NCBI GenBank assembly: GCA_034439815.1 | Contig: JAWXBD010000173.1 | Location: 6,595-70,594, forward strand | DNA: 64,000 nucleotides | From: JAEUIT01 sp034439815 | GTDB taxonomy: Bacteria; Planctomycetota; Phycisphaerae; Phycisphaerales; SM1A02 | Direction: 5' to 3' | In this document: piece by piece, positions 53,496 to 62,548 of the stretch | Numbering within the stretch: position 1 is the stretch's first letter | Layout: every line of letters begins with the position of its first letter | The notes under the pieces: generated by a model | Databases searched by the model: none | The model's input: the letters and a program-made list of their open reading frames with translations, nothing else | What the model was told of the DNA's origin: nothing | Program-made: the position numbers and the translations under genes

Positions 53496-55378
53496 AGGAC
53501 GCGGAAGCGGATCGTCCCGGACACTGCCTTCAGTTCCGCGATCACTTCTTCGTCATACTTTCGATTGACATCCGTGATGACGTAGCCAACGCGTTCATCG
53601 GTGCGCAGCCCCTGACCCAGGATGTTGATCTTGCGCCGTGCGAGGATCGCGTTGACCGCGGCCATGACGCCGGGCTGGTTGCGATGAAAATGCAGGAACC
53701 GATGGGCCCGCGGAATCGTCGGCACCTGCAGGTTCGGGACGTTCACGGATCCCGCAGTGCTCCCCGTGTTCACGCACTCAACAAGGCGTGATGCGACGAA
53801 CGCCCCGATATTCTGCTGCGCTTCGGCGGTGCTCCCGCCGACGTGCGGCGTCAGGATCGCACAGGAGATGCCTCGCAATGGCGAGACGAAGGGATCCTTG
53901 TTCGACAGCGGCTCCTCGGGAAACACGTCGACTGCGGCGCCGGCGAGATGGCCCGCACGCAGCGAGCGCCCCAGCGCCTCGAGATCCACGATGTGGCCGC
54001 GGCTGAGATTGACGAAGCACGAGCCGGCTTTCATCTTGCGGAATTCGCGCTCGGCGATCAGGTGGCGATTCTCGGAGCGGCCGTCGACGTGGAGACTCAC
54101 GACATCTGATTTCGTCAGCAGTTCGGTCAGCGTGCGACACTTTCGCGCGTTGCCAAGCGCGAGGCGTTCTTCGAGGTCGTAGAACAGCACGTTCATGCCG
54201 ACGGCTTCGGCAACGACACTGAGCTGCGAACCGATGTGACCGTAGCCGACGATACCGAGCGTCTTGCCGCGGACCTCGCGGCATCCCGCCGCCGACTTGC
54301 GCCACGATCCGTTATGCAGCAGCGTGCTCGATTCGAACGTGCGCCGGAACATCATGATGATTTCGCCAAGCGCGAGTTCGACCACGCTGCGGGTGTTCGA
54401 GTAGGGCGCGTTGAACACAGCAATCGCGCGGTCGCTCGCCGCCGCGAGGTCCACCTGCTCAGTGCCGATGCAGAAGCAGCCGATCGCGAGCAGCCGATCG
54501 GCGTTGGCAAGGACATCGGCCGTCAGCTGCGTCTTCGAACGGATGCCCAAGAGCGACACGCCGCAGATCGACCGCGACAGCTCAGCACCAGAGAGCGCAT
54601 CGCTCAGCGTTTCGACGCGGTATCCCTCGTTGCGGAGGAAGTCGGCGGCGTCCGCGTGAATGTTCTCGAGCAGCAGCGCGACCATGCGCGACTTCGGAAA
54701 GCTCGGACTGCCCGGCAGACGGTACAGCCACAGCACTTCATCGAGCGATCGAACGACGCGGTCCGCGCGCTGCACGACACCCTCGCGTTCAACGTTCTCG
54801 CAGTACGCAACGAACTCGGTCGCCGCGCCGAGATCCCGGATTTCGCAGTCCGTTGCACCGTCACCGACAGCGATCACGGGGCCGTCAAGCGCGAGCCGCC
54901 GGACCACCTCGGCCTTGCCGCCCGGACGCGCCAGCGGCTTCGTGCGATCAAAGCCCGTGGCCACGTCCTTCGACCAGGTGAACTCGTTGCAGTGCACGTG
55001 GGACGGATCGATCCCGAGTTCTTCGCAGATCGGCAGCACGTAATCGCGAAATCCGCTGGAGACCACGTGGATGCGGTCCGCATTGCGGCGAATCACGTTC
55101 TTGTTGCGGCGAAACGACGGGCTGATCTTCGATCGCAGCAGCTTGACCACCGCATCGACGTGACGACGTTCGATGCGCAGGACGGCGAGACGCTGCGCGA
55201 GCGATGCATCGATGCCGATCGTGCCATCCATCCCTTGACGCGTGATCGCTTCGATTGATTCGATCGCGGCGTCGCGGCGCGGAGCATCGGCCAGAGCGAT
55301 GCGTGCGAGTTCGTCGAGACCCTCGACCTGCACGATCGTGCTGTCGAAATCGATGATGAGCGTGGGGATCGGATCCAT
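53489..55378 (-). CDS. Bifunctional phosphoserine phosphatase - D-3-phosphoglycerate dehydrogenase (SerB-SerA fusion)
   Basis: A 629-residue fusion. Residues 1-225 are a HAD phosphatase of SerB type: 'LIIDFDSTIVQVEGLDEL' (DxDxT), 'HVVSSGFRDYV' and 'VIAVGDGATDCEIRDLG'. Residues about 235-545 are a SerA-type 2-hydroxyacid dehydrogenase with the NAD motif 'GIVGYGHIGSQL', 'FVNLSRGHIVD' and the catalytic His in 'LTPHVGGSTAEAQ'. A C-terminal ACT domain ('NQPGVMAAVNAILARRKINI') gives serine feedback control. Together they carry out the first and third steps of serine synthesis; serC is not nearby. ATG at 55378. Confidence 0.92.
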   Translation of the reverse strand: MDPIPTLIIDFDSTIVQVEGLDELARIALADAPRRDAAIESIEAITRQGMDGTIGIDASLAQRLAVLRIERRHVDAVVKLLRSKISPSFRRNKNVIRRNADRIHVVSSGFRDYVLPICEELGIDPSHVHCNEFTWSKDVATGFDRTKPLARPGGKAEVVRRLALDGPVIAVGDGATDCEIRDLGAATEFVAYCENVEREGVVQRADRVVRSLDEVLWLYRLPGSPSFPKSRMVALLLENIHADAADFLRNEGYRVETLSDALSGAELSRSICGVSLLGIRSKTQLTADVLANADRLLAIGCFCIGTEQVDLAAASDRAIAVFNAPYSNTRSVVELALGEIIMMFRRTFESSTLLHNGSWRKSAAGCREVRGKTLGIVGYGHIGSQLSVVAEAVGMNVLFYDLEERLALGNARKCRTLTELLTKSDVVSLHVDGRSENRHLIAEREFRKMKAGSCFVNLSRGHIVDLEALGRSLRAGHLAGAAVDVFPEEPLSNKDPFVSPLRGISCAILTPHVGGSTAEAQQNIGAFVASRLVECVNTGSTAGSVNVPNLQVPTIPRAHRFLHFHRNQPGVMAAVNAILARRKINILGQGLRTDERVGYVITDVNRKYDEEVIAELKAVSGTIRFRVLY

Positions 55379-55481
55379 ACACGAGGCCGGACGCGAGAGT
55401 GGACACGAGCTCGCGCCGGATCGTGGGTTGTATCGCGAATCACGTCCGCCTGCACCGCCGCAGACTCCCGCCGATCGCCGG

Positions 55482-56972
55482 TCACGTGAGTTGATTCAAC
55501 GGAACGCAGACGCTGCCATCAACAGTCTGCACGATCAGATGCAGCCGAATGCCGACGCCATGCAGCGGCACGACGGCCGGCGCATCGGTGGTCACCACAT
55601 GACTCACGATCGTGTCGCAATCAACGCGGCCGCAGGCGAGCCGGAGGAGATCCGCATGCGCCCGTGCCCACGCTTCCACCGGCCTCAGGGCGGCCATGCT
55701 GCTGTGGGCAACCACCAGATGCAGTGCGCCGTTCGCATCGACGGCGAGTTCCACGTCGCGGTGGGCCGGACACGAGATCGGCAGCGCATCGAGCCCAGCG
55801 ATCTGCGACACCAGCGACGTCGGGCGATCGATCGCGGCGGGTGCGACCCGCGGAGCTGTGTGCACTTCGCGCGCGAGCGGCGTGATGCGCGCGCCCGGGG
55901 CGGCCGTCCCGCCGGCCGTGGCCAGTTTAGCGCCGATCACTTCGCGACCGATCGGCTTCGGCGCGAGCTTGAGTTCGGGGCGCGTCCCGCTCATCGCCAG
56001 TTCGGCTGGCGGGGAGGCGGGTGCGGACCGAGGCGCGCGGCGGATCCGACCGCTCGCGACGCGGATCCGGCGGCATACGTCGTTCAACGTCGGTTCGGGG
56101 CCGCTCTCTGCGAGCAGGAACGTGCGCCGGCCCGCCGATTCGATCGCATCCATCCGCTGATACGTTCCAGCGACCGAGAGTTCGACATCGAGAAAGGCCT
56201 TGGTGGCCTGATCGAGCTTCGCCATGACCTCGCCCACGCGCTCGTCCGAAGCGCCGAGCACCACAAGTCCGACCGGTGGCACCGGCCATCCGGCGATATG
56301 CCAGCGCTCGGCGAGATTCTTCATCACGCGGTATGCCGCCACCGTCGCAGCGTCATCCGCTCCGGTGAGCAGCGTCAACGCGCCGGCAGGCAGCGGACCG
56401 TCGACAGCCGCTTCACCCTGCGGGCAGATCACCCAGCGCGCGGCCGCTTCCGCAAGCACATGCAGACCCTCATCGAGCGATTCGGCCGCTTCCAGCCGTC
56501 CGCGGAACTGCGGCGCGCGGAGTAGCTCCAAGGTCAATTGCCCGCGCTCGAGTCGGACCAGCGCCGTCGGACCCTCGCGGCGCGCGATCTGATCGGCGTA
56601 TTGCGTGACCCACAGCCCGCCCATGACCGGCAGGTGTCCGACGATTGCCACTTCGATGGGCGCGGTCACCACATTGCTGTCCTCGATCGATTCGTCGAGT
56701 CGGAGAGCGAACGACGTTCCTGTCGATTGCTGGGCGGCGCCGGCCGACTGCTCGATCATGTGCGGCATCAGATAGGGCACGTCCGGACCGTCGGTCAGGA
56801 AGAGTGATGCGAGTTCGGCGTACGGATCGAACGTCAAACGCGCCGATTCCGTGGTCTCGCCCGCCTGAGGGAAGCTGGATCGGCGCGATTGGCGCGCGAA
56901 TTCCCCGCTCCCGACCAGTTGAGGCAGTTCGGCATTCGTGTTGTCGGGCCCGGCATCGGCGTCATGTCGCAT
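55482..56972 (-). CDS. Hypothetical protein linked to ParA-CBM48
   Basis: A 496-residue protein I do not recognise. 'IEVAIVGHLPVMGGLWVTQYAD' and 'PALVRLERGQLTLELLR' alternate beta and alpha, like the start of a P-loop-type fold without a proper Walker A, so it could be a degenerate MinD/ParA-like protein. 'GPLPAGALTLLTGADDAATVAAYRVMKNL' also fits this. It follows the ParA-CBM48 gene by 57 bp on the same strand, so the two probably work together. The C-terminal half is low complexity followed by a compact domain ('DVELAVDANGALHLVVAH'). Confidence 0.6.
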   Translation of the reverse strand: MRHDADAGPDNTNAELPQLVGSGEFARQSRRSSFPQAGETTESARLTFDPYAELASLFLTDGPDVPYLMPHMIEQSAGAAQQSTGTSFALRLDESIEDSNVVTAPIEVAIVGHLPVMGGLWVTQYADQIARREGPTALVRLERGQLTLELLRAPQFRGRLEAAESLDEGLHVLAEAAARWVICPQGEAAVDGPLPAGALTLLTGADDAATVAAYRVMKNLAERWHIAGWPVPPVGLVVLGASDERVGEVMAKLDQATKAFLDVELSVAGTYQRMDAIESAGRRTFLLAESGPEPTLNDVCRRIRVASGRIRRAPRSAPASPPAELAMSGTRPELKLAPKPIGREVIGAKLATAGGTAAPGARITPLAREVHTAPRVAPAAIDRPTSLVSQIAGLDALPISCPAHRDVELAVDANGALHLVVAHSSMAALRPVEAWARAHADLLRLACGRVDCDTIVSHVVTTDAPAVVPLHGVGIRLHLIVQTVDGSVCVPLNQLT

Positions 56973-57029
56973 ATCGATCCACCCTTGGGCACCGTCGCCC
57001 GTTGCGTCGGGCTCTGAGGCGCCATTCGA

Positions 57030-58388
57030 TCACAGCCGAGGAACAAACAGCACACTCACCTCGCGCCCGTCCGGACCCAGCTCTCGCATGGTGTTCACGG
57101 GGTCAAGCGTTTCGCGCCCGTCGACAATCAGACGATATCGATAGCGGCCGGGCGCAAGCGCCAGCACGCCTTCGAATACACCGAGATCCTGCCGCAGTGC
57201 GAGCGGAGCGCAGGCCCACGCATTGAAGTCCCCAACGATGCCAACCTGCATCGCAAGTCCGCGCGGCACAGCGATGCGGACTCCAGCGGGCGACGGGCCC
57301 GGCCTCTGCAGCATCTCGATCTCTTCGCGCGTCGGCTTGGCGTTCAGTTCACGAACGCGTCGAACGAGTTCGGCGGCGCGGCTGCCGTTTGCAGCGGGAG
57401 CCGGCGCAGCGGTCGTCGCAGCGGTCGCAAGCGGCGCACCGGCTCCAATGGCGGTGTGCGGCGGCACGTGGTCCGCCGGTGCGCGCGGGGCGCTGAGCGC
57501 CGATGCAAAGGAGGCGAACGTGCGGGTGCTGAAGCCCTGAGCAACGGGTGAAGAGGGCACCGGCGCGCTGCTTGACGATGCGGCGCGCGGCACGTCTTCT
57601 TCGCGCGGTGCTATGGGAACGTGTGCGAGCAGCCAGTCCGCGAGCGCCTCAAACTCGACATCGGCAGTCGAACCCGGGGCGTACTCGGTCACGGCCTGTC
57701 CGAGGCTGGCCGCTTCTCGCAGCACTTCGTGGTCGCCGACCACCACCGGAATCACCGCATCGGCGTAGCGATTGCGCAGTGCTTCGAGTACGTCGCGGTC
57801 GACGGCTCGGGCATCGTCGTACAGCGTCGCGAGCAGCCGGTACGGAAGCGGACGGCCGATCTTCTCGATCGTCTTGGCGATCGTCGCGAGCTGTTTTTCT
57901 GTGCCGCGGAAACTGAAGTAACCGGTCTCGACGGGGATGATCGCTTCATCCGCGGCGCGCAGCGCGTTGAATGTGAGCAGCCCGATCGTCGGTGGACAGT
58001 CGATCAGGCAGAGGTCGAAGCGGGGCCGCAGCCAGTGGAGGACGCGGCCGAGTCGCCGATCGCGGTCCGCCATGCCGTTCAACGCGCCAGCCGCCGCCTC
58101 CAGCGCCGCAAGTCCGACGGTGCTCGGCGCGAGATGCAGATTGCGCGCGACCTCCCAGAGGAAGTCGCTGCCGTCGAGCGGTCGATCGAGGTTGCCGATG
58201 AGCACGTCGCCTATGCCGCGCTCGATCCGCGCTTCAGGGACACCGAGTCCTGCAGCGCAATGCGACTGAGGATCCATGTCGACGAGGAGCGTGCGCAGTC
58301 CGCGGCGTGCGAAAGTCGCGGCGAGGTTGATTGCCGTTGTGGTCTTGCCACAGCCGCCCTTTTGATTCACGATGGCGATAGTGCGCAT
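57030..58388 (-). CDS. ParA/MinD-type ATPase fused to a glycogen-binding (CBM48-like) domain
   Basis: A 452-residue fusion. Residues 1-255 are a ParA ATPase: deviant Walker A 'NQKGGCGKTTTAINLA' (residues 8-23), 'LLVDMDPQSHCAAGLG' (Walker A') and 'LCLIDCPPTIGLLT' (Walker B). An Ala/Pro-rich linker follows (about 260-345). The C-terminal 95 residues look like an AMPK/isoamylase-type early-set domain: 'VGIVGDFNAWA', 'FEGVLALAPGRYRYRLIVDG' and 'NTMRELGPDGREVSVLFVPR', matching the GDFNxW...Y-E-Y-KF-VDG...N pattern. ATG at 58388. No parB or parS was seen, so chromosome segregation is not implied. Confidence 0.88.
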   Translation of the reverse strand: MRTIAIVNQKGGCGKTTTAINLAATFARRGLRTLLVDMDPQSHCAAGLGVPEARIERGIGDVLIGNLDRPLDGSDFLWEVARNLHLAPSTVGLAALEAAAGALNGMADRDRRLGRVLHWLRPRFDLCLIDCPPTIGLLTFNALRAADEAIIPVETGYFSFRGTEKQLATIAKTIEKIGRPLPYRLLATLYDDARAVDRDVLEALRNRYADAVIPVVVGDHEVLREAASLGQAVTEYAPGSTADVEFEALADWLLAHVPIAPREEDVPRAASSSSAPVPSSPVAQGFSTRTFASFASALSAPRAPADHVPPHTAIGAGAPLATAATTAAPAPAANGSRAAELVRRVRELNAKPTREEIEMLQRPGPSPAGVRIAVPRGLAMQVGIVGDFNAWACAPLALRQDLGVFEGVLALAPGRYRYRLIVDGRETLDPVNTMRELGPDGREVSVLFVPRL

Positions 58389-58575
58389 AGCTGGATTAAT
58401 TTCGGGATGCAGCCTCGACAAACGTCCGTTCGATGCTTTCTCCCCGACACACACGTCCAGTCCGCTTTATCGGCGAACCGTTGCTCGACGCTGTGGCTTT
58501 GGTCCCCCACCACTGCGGCCTTCGACAATACCGGCCCAAGTCCGGCGCAAGCAAAGGGAATCGGACGACAGCGTA

Positions 58576-59799
58576 CTACGGAGTGCAACCGATCGCAGCC
58601 AACGAGGCGCGCACGGCGGCGTCGGGAAGGACAACACCTGACTCGACGGAACCGATCGCGCGAGGCACGACAAATCGCACGATCCCGGCATCGGCCTTCT
58701 TGTCGAATCCCATGCGCGCGAGCACCGTGCTGGCTGACACCTGGTGCGTCCCAGGGTGCGTCCCAGGGTGCGTCCCAGGGTGCGTCCTAGGGTGCGAACC
58801 AGGCTGCGCCCCAGCGTGCAAACCGTGCCGAGCGTCCCCCGCGAGCGACGTCGGCAAACCCATCCGCGCGAGCAACGCCCGCACGCGGTCGGTGAGTGCC
58901 CCATCGCCGCCGGCGAACGTCGCCGCAACTGTTCCGATCGCAACTGCTTCGCCATGCGTGAGATCTACTCCGGGAATCGTCTCGATCGCGTGGCCGAAAG
59001 TGTGGCCGAGATTGAGCACGGCGCGCAAGCCCTTCTCGCGCGGGTCGAGCGAGACGATGCGCGCCTTGACCGCGACGCTCCGCGCGATCAGGTCCTCGAC
59101 GACGCGGCGGTCGAGGCGAAGGATCTCGTCCACGGACTGTTCGAGGAACGCAAAGTGAGCTTCCCCATCGATCATCGCATGCTTCACGCACTCCGCGAGA
59201 CCTGAGCGGAGCTCGCGCGGCGGCAGCGTCGCGAGCAGCGTCGGATCGGCGATCACCTCGAGCGGACGCCAGAATGCTCCGGCGAGATTCTTGCCCAGCC
59301 CTGAAGTTGGCCCTGAAGTTGGTCCATCCCCCGGCGGCAGCGGCAGATTGATCCCGGTCTTGCCGCCGGTCGACGCGTCCACCATGGCAAGGAGCGTCGT
59401 TGGCACATGGACGAGCGCCACGCCCCGGAGATAGCTCGCCGCGGCAAATCCGGCGACGTCACCGACGAGTCCGCCGCCGATCGCGACCATGCAGTCGGAC
59501 CGCGCGAGGCGCGCCGCGAGCGCTGCGTTCCACACTGTTTCGACCGCCGCCATTGTCTTCGCATCTTCGCGCGCTTCGAGCACCACGCGATGCAGGGCGA
59601 AGCCTGCATGCGTCAGCCCATGCTCGATCACCTCGGCATGCGCAATCACGTTGGCATCAACGACCGTGAGCATCCGCGTTCCAGGTGCAAGCCCGCGCTC
59701 GCGCAGCAGCGCACCGATCGTGCCGGCGATTCCGATACCGATGCGGACATCGTGCGCGAACTCGCCGGTGACGGAAACGATTCGCGACATTGCGGCCAT
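58576..59799 (-). CDS. aroB: 3-Dehydroquinate synthase with repeat insertions
   Basis: A 407-residue AroB. Core motifs: 'GGGLVGDVAGFAAASYLRG', 'VPTTLLAMVDASTGGKTGIN', 'KNLAGAFWRPLEVIAD', 'RSGLAECVKHAMI', 'RAVLNLGHTFGHAIE' and 'HGEAVAIG'. It converts DAHP to 3-dehydroquinate (shikimate pathway, NAD+ and a divalent metal). Two low-complexity insertions are unusual: TSGPTSG after 'PPGDGP' (59299-59322), and a (THPG)n-rich stretch (58743-58814) near the C-terminus. The latter sits in a surface segment, so activity may be kept. Confidence 0.93.
   Translation of the reverse strand: MAAMSRIVSVTGEFAHDVRIGIGIAGTIGALLRERGLAPGTRMLTVVDANVIAHAEVIEHGLTHAGFALHRVVLEAREDAKTMAAVETVWNAALAARLARSDCMVAIGGGLVGDVAGFAAASYLRGVALVHVPTTLLAMVDASTGGKTGINLPLPPGDGPTSGPTSGLGKNLAGAFWRPLEVIADPTLLATLPPRELRSGLAECVKHAMIDGEAHFAFLEQSVDEILRLDRRVVEDLIARSVAVKARIVSLDPREKGLRAVLNLGHTFGHAIETIPGVDLTHGEAVAIGTVAATFAGGDGALTDRVRALLARMGLPTSLAGDARHGLHAGAQPGSHPRTHPGTHPGTHPGTHQVSASTVLARMGFDKKADAGIVRFVVPRAIGSVESGVVLPDAAVRASLAAIGCTP
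58743..58814 (-). repeat. In-frame tandem repeat, 6 x 12 bp, in aroB
   Basis: Six units of the 12-bp motif GGTGCGTCCCAG (as read on the + strand; three identical, three diverged) code for the THPG-type repeat of AroB. Confidence 0.93.
59299..59322 (-). repeat. In-frame tandem repeat, 2 x 12 bp, in aroB
   Basis: Two identical units of CCCTGAAGTTGG (+ strand reading) code for TSGPTSG(L), next to the substrate-binding 'KTGINLPLPPGDGP' region. Confidence 0.85.
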
Positions 59800-59830
59800 G
59801 CATATTTCCTCTGCGGTGCTCTTAGTGGCG

Positions 59831-60541
59831 TCAGGGATTGGAGCGATCTCGAAGCAGCGCGAGCGCTTCGGCAGCTTTCACCGCTGCCGGCACATCATCG
59901 GCATGATCGGGCCGGCCGTCGAATGGCGGGATGATGCGCGGCGCGGGACGGCGTCCTTTCGCGCGGCGCACTGCTCGGACGCGGGCGCGCAGAAGCGCGT
60001 ACGCGATCAACATGACGATGACGATCATGGTGAGCACGATGATTGGTGCCAGCCACGACGATGCTGATGGTCCTGCCGTCTGGGTCAGGACGCGGCCGAC
60101 GATCGCCGGATACTGTCGCAGGGTGCCGTCGCGCGCGGTCGCATCGATCCGCTTGTAGGCGCGGCCGAGGATGGTCACGGTTGCACCGACGCCCACCGCA
60201 GGCGGATCCACGACGAACGCGCACACCACGGGCCCGTCCTGCACGCGCACGAACCACTCGTCGGTCCCGTCCCAAAACTGTTCGAGGCGCGACTTCTGTG
60301 CAAGCACCCCGGTCAACACCACGGACGTCCCGCGCGTCTCGTCGTTGCTCACGATGGCAAGCCAGTCCGCCGGCGCGGTCGTGTCCGCGCTGCTGACATC
60401 GGCAGGCCACGCCCGCACATCAGCGACCAGGTAGTCGAACGCCGTCTCGTTGTGATCGCGTCCGTCGACTGCCGCGCCCAGCGCGATCTGCGCGTCCGCC
60501 GAAAGCGGCGGCGGCGCCGCGATCAGGGGCACGCGCCCCAC
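59831..60541 (-). CDS. Membrane protein of unknown function
   Basis: A 236-residue protein. The first 165 residues have an OB-like or beta-rich look ('GATVTILGRAYKRIDATARDGTLRQYPAIVG'), suggesting a GIDE/NfeD-like part, followed by one strong TM helix ('WLAPIIVLTMIVIVMLIAYALL') and a basic tail. GTG start at 60541, overlapping the upstream gene's end by 19 bp; a second GTG three codons later is possible. No family recognised with confidence. Confidence 0.55.
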   Translation of the reverse strand: MGRVPLIAAPPPLSADAQIALGAAVDGRDHNETAFDYLVADVRAWPADVSSADTTAPADWLAIVSNDETRGTSVVLTGVLAQKSRLEQFWDGTDEWFVRVQDGPVVCAFVVDPPAVGVGATVTILGRAYKRIDATARDGTLRQYPAIVGRVLTQTAGPSASSWLAPIIVLTMIVIVMLIAYALLRARVRAVRRAKGRRPAPRIIPPFDGRPDHADDVPAAVKAAEALALLRDRSNP

Positions 60542-61971
60542 GCGCCGAGCAGGACCGCGAGATCGGCCGCATCGGTCGAGCCGCTCCCGTTGAGATCACC
60601 ATCGGGCGTGCCCCACGCGCCAAGCAGAATCGCGAGGTCCGCCGCGTCAACGCCCGCGGATCCGTTGAGATCGGCGGAACACGCGGGCGGCGGGGCGAGC
60701 TGCCGTTCATACGCGCCTATGTCAACGATCGGCGTGTCGCTGCCGACGACCGGAACGTCGGGAATGTTGACGATCCGCGGGAGACCGTCGAGGTCCGTCG
60801 TGATCGCCGGCAGGACGGCGGCGTTGCTGCCAATATCCAGCAGCGGGCTCGTCTCCTTGAGCCGGTAGTTGGCAGCGGCGGGGTCTTCAAACTGCGGATC
60901 GACGTTCAGGTTGCCCGCCCCGACGAGCAGGCCCTGCACGTCGCTGAACGTGATGTTCGACGTGCCGCCCTGCGACTTGATGCCGTTGTCGGCGATCGAT
61001 CCCGGCCCGGTGTTGCCCCACGAGATGCAGTTGATGAACGACGACGTGCCGCCGGTGTTCAACACGCCGCCGGCGTTGGACGTGGCGCTGTTGCCGGTCA
61101 CCGTAATCATGCGGAACGTGCCGCTTGAATTGGATCCGAGCCAGATCGCGCCGCCCCCGCCGGCACCGGTCGCCTGATTGCCGTGGAACAGGCAGTTCGT
61201 CACCTTGGGCTGCGAACCGCCAAAGAACTCAAGGGCGCCCGCACGCTGGGCCTTGTTGCCGACAAACCGGCAGCGCTCAAACACCGGCTGCGTCGCGTTG
61301 GCGCTGTCAAACGCCCCGCCGAACGCGCCACCCTGGTTCAACTCGAAGCTGCAGTCAAAGAACTTGGGGCTGCTCTGGAGCAGATAGCCCGCCCCGCCGC
61401 CAAACGTGCAGCGGTTGTCAATGAACCGGCAGGTCTGAAAGGTCGGACTTTGATTCGCGAGACAGATGATCGCGCCGCCCTTGTCAAGGTTGCTGGGGCC
61501 GGCGCCGTTCGCGTTGCCGCCACGGAGTTCGAAGCCATCGAGCAGTCCCGTCGTGCCCACTGCGCTGGTCACAAGGTGATGCGAGTTCTCGCTGTACGTG
61601 GCGGCAGCCGCGCCGTCATTGCCGGCGAGGTCGCCCGAGATCCGAGTGAGATTCGCAACCGGATCCCGCTCCGCGAGTGCCCGTTCGCTGCCCGCAAATC
61701 CACCGTAGACCTTCACGCCATTCTTCAGAAGGTGGCTCACGGTGCGCACATTAGTGGACGCCTTGTAGGTCCCCTTTGCCGTCCAGACTTCGTCGCCGTT
61801 CACGGCGGCATCCATCGCTGCCTTGAGCGCCTGCGGCCCGAGATACGCGTTTTCCCAGCTCGTGCCGTCATTGGCCCCGCTCGCCAGATCTGCGTTGACG
61901 TAGCGAATCGCCGCATCGGCGGCGGTGACACAAGAGAAGGCCGCAATGGTCGCAGCAAGTAGGGATCGCAT
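60523..61971 (-). CDS. Secreted right-handed beta-helix protein with dockerin-like C-terminus
   Basis: A 482-residue protein with a signal peptide ('RSLLAATIAAFSCVTAADA'). The body has repeated parallel beta-helix turns of the chlamydial-Pmp/pectate-lyase kind: 'GGAIICLANQSPTFQTCRF', 'GGAGYLLQSSPKFFDCSF', 'GGAFDSANATQPVFERCRF', 'AGALEFFGGSQPKVTNCLF'. The C-terminus holds two dockerin-type Ca2+ motifs ('DLNGSAGVDAADLAILLGAW' and 'DLNGSGSTDAADLAVLLG'). Such tails are frequent in Phycisphaerae secretomes. ATG at 61971 with GGAG 8 nt upstream. Probably surface-bound or released; may act on polysaccharides. Confidence 0.85.
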   Translation of the reverse strand: MRSLLAATIAAFSCVTAADAAIRYVNADLASGANDGTSWENAYLGPQALKAAMDAAVNGDEVWTAKGTYKASTNVRTVSHLLKNGVKVYGGFAGSERALAERDPVANLTRISGDLAGNDGAAAATYSENSHHLVTSAVGTTGLLDGFELRGGNANGAGPSNLDKGGAIICLANQSPTFQTCRFIDNRCTFGGGAGYLLQSSPKFFDCSFELNQGGAFGGAFDSANATQPVFERCRFVGNKAQRAGALEFFGGSQPKVTNCLFHGNQATGAGGGGAIWLGSNSSGTFRMITVTGNSATSNAGGVLNTGGTSSFINCISWGNTGPGSIADNGIKSQGGTSNITFSDVQGLLVGAGNLNVDPQFEDPAAANYRLKETSPLLDIGSNAAVLPAITTDLDGLPRIVNIPDVPVVGSDTPIVDIGAYERQLAPPPACSADLNGSAGVDAADLAILLGAWGTPDGDLNGSGSTDAADLAVLLGAWGACP

Positions 61972-62263
61972 GCACTGAACTCCGCAAAGAGAGGGGTGGC
62001 ATAGGGGGGGGATGGAAATTGGCTGCGAGGGAACACCGCCGCGGCAGCGCGGCCAAGTCTTTCTCTCGTCAAACAATGTCGCGAACTGGATCCGTTGCGG
62101 TGTCGCCCCCGCAGAAACTGAGACGGCAACCGCCACGGCGGGCCGAGTTTACACCACGAGGTGGGAATCGCCGCCCGCAGAACGGCAGAAGCGGTGATTC
62201 ACGGGCAGATGGCGGGCTATCGGCTGCGGGTGGCGTTTGGGGAGGAGCGGCCGGCGGAAGCAG
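61972..62263. other. Intergenic region upstream of the beta-helix gene
   Basis: About 290 bp that should hold the promoter of the beta-helix gene. A G/C-tract (GGGGGGG near 62003) is present. I see no further recognisable element and no credible ORF. Confidence 0.5.
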
Positions 62264-62298
62264 AACGGCACCCACCCCGCTTTGGGATGGGTGCCGTT
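62264..62298. terminator. Terminator hairpin after tRNA-Glu (TTC)
   Basis: An 11-bp inverted repeat (AACGGCACCCA / TGGGTGCCGTT) with inner CCC/GGG pairs follows the tRNA 3' end on the minus strand by 23 bp. The same hairpin is found after the second tRNA. Confidence 0.8.
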
Positions 62299-62321
62299 GC
62301 TTGCAGGCTGCTGCAATCCAA

Positions 62322-62396
62322 TGACCCTAAGGGGATTCGAACCCCTGTTACCTCCGTGAAAGGGAGGTGTCCTAGACCAGGCTAGACGATAGGGCC
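62322..62396 (-). tRNA. tRNA-Glu (anticodon TTC)
   Basis: 75 nt. Acceptor stem GGCCCTA pairs with TAGGGTC (one G-U), discriminator A; anticodon loop CTTTCAC gives TTC; T arm GGGGTTCGAATCCCC. The 3' CCA is not encoded. It reads GAA codons. Confidence 0.97.
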
Positions 62397-62548
62397 AGCG
62401 ATCTCACAATCCGTGAAGGAGTCCGTCGGTGAATGCTTCAACGACTGGGTCTAGTCAGCCGCGAAGGGTGCAAAGAGTAACAGGCAATGCCGGATGATGC
62501 ATTGGGCGATTGAGGCGAATGTGGGGAGCAGCGGAGCAGCAGTAGCAG

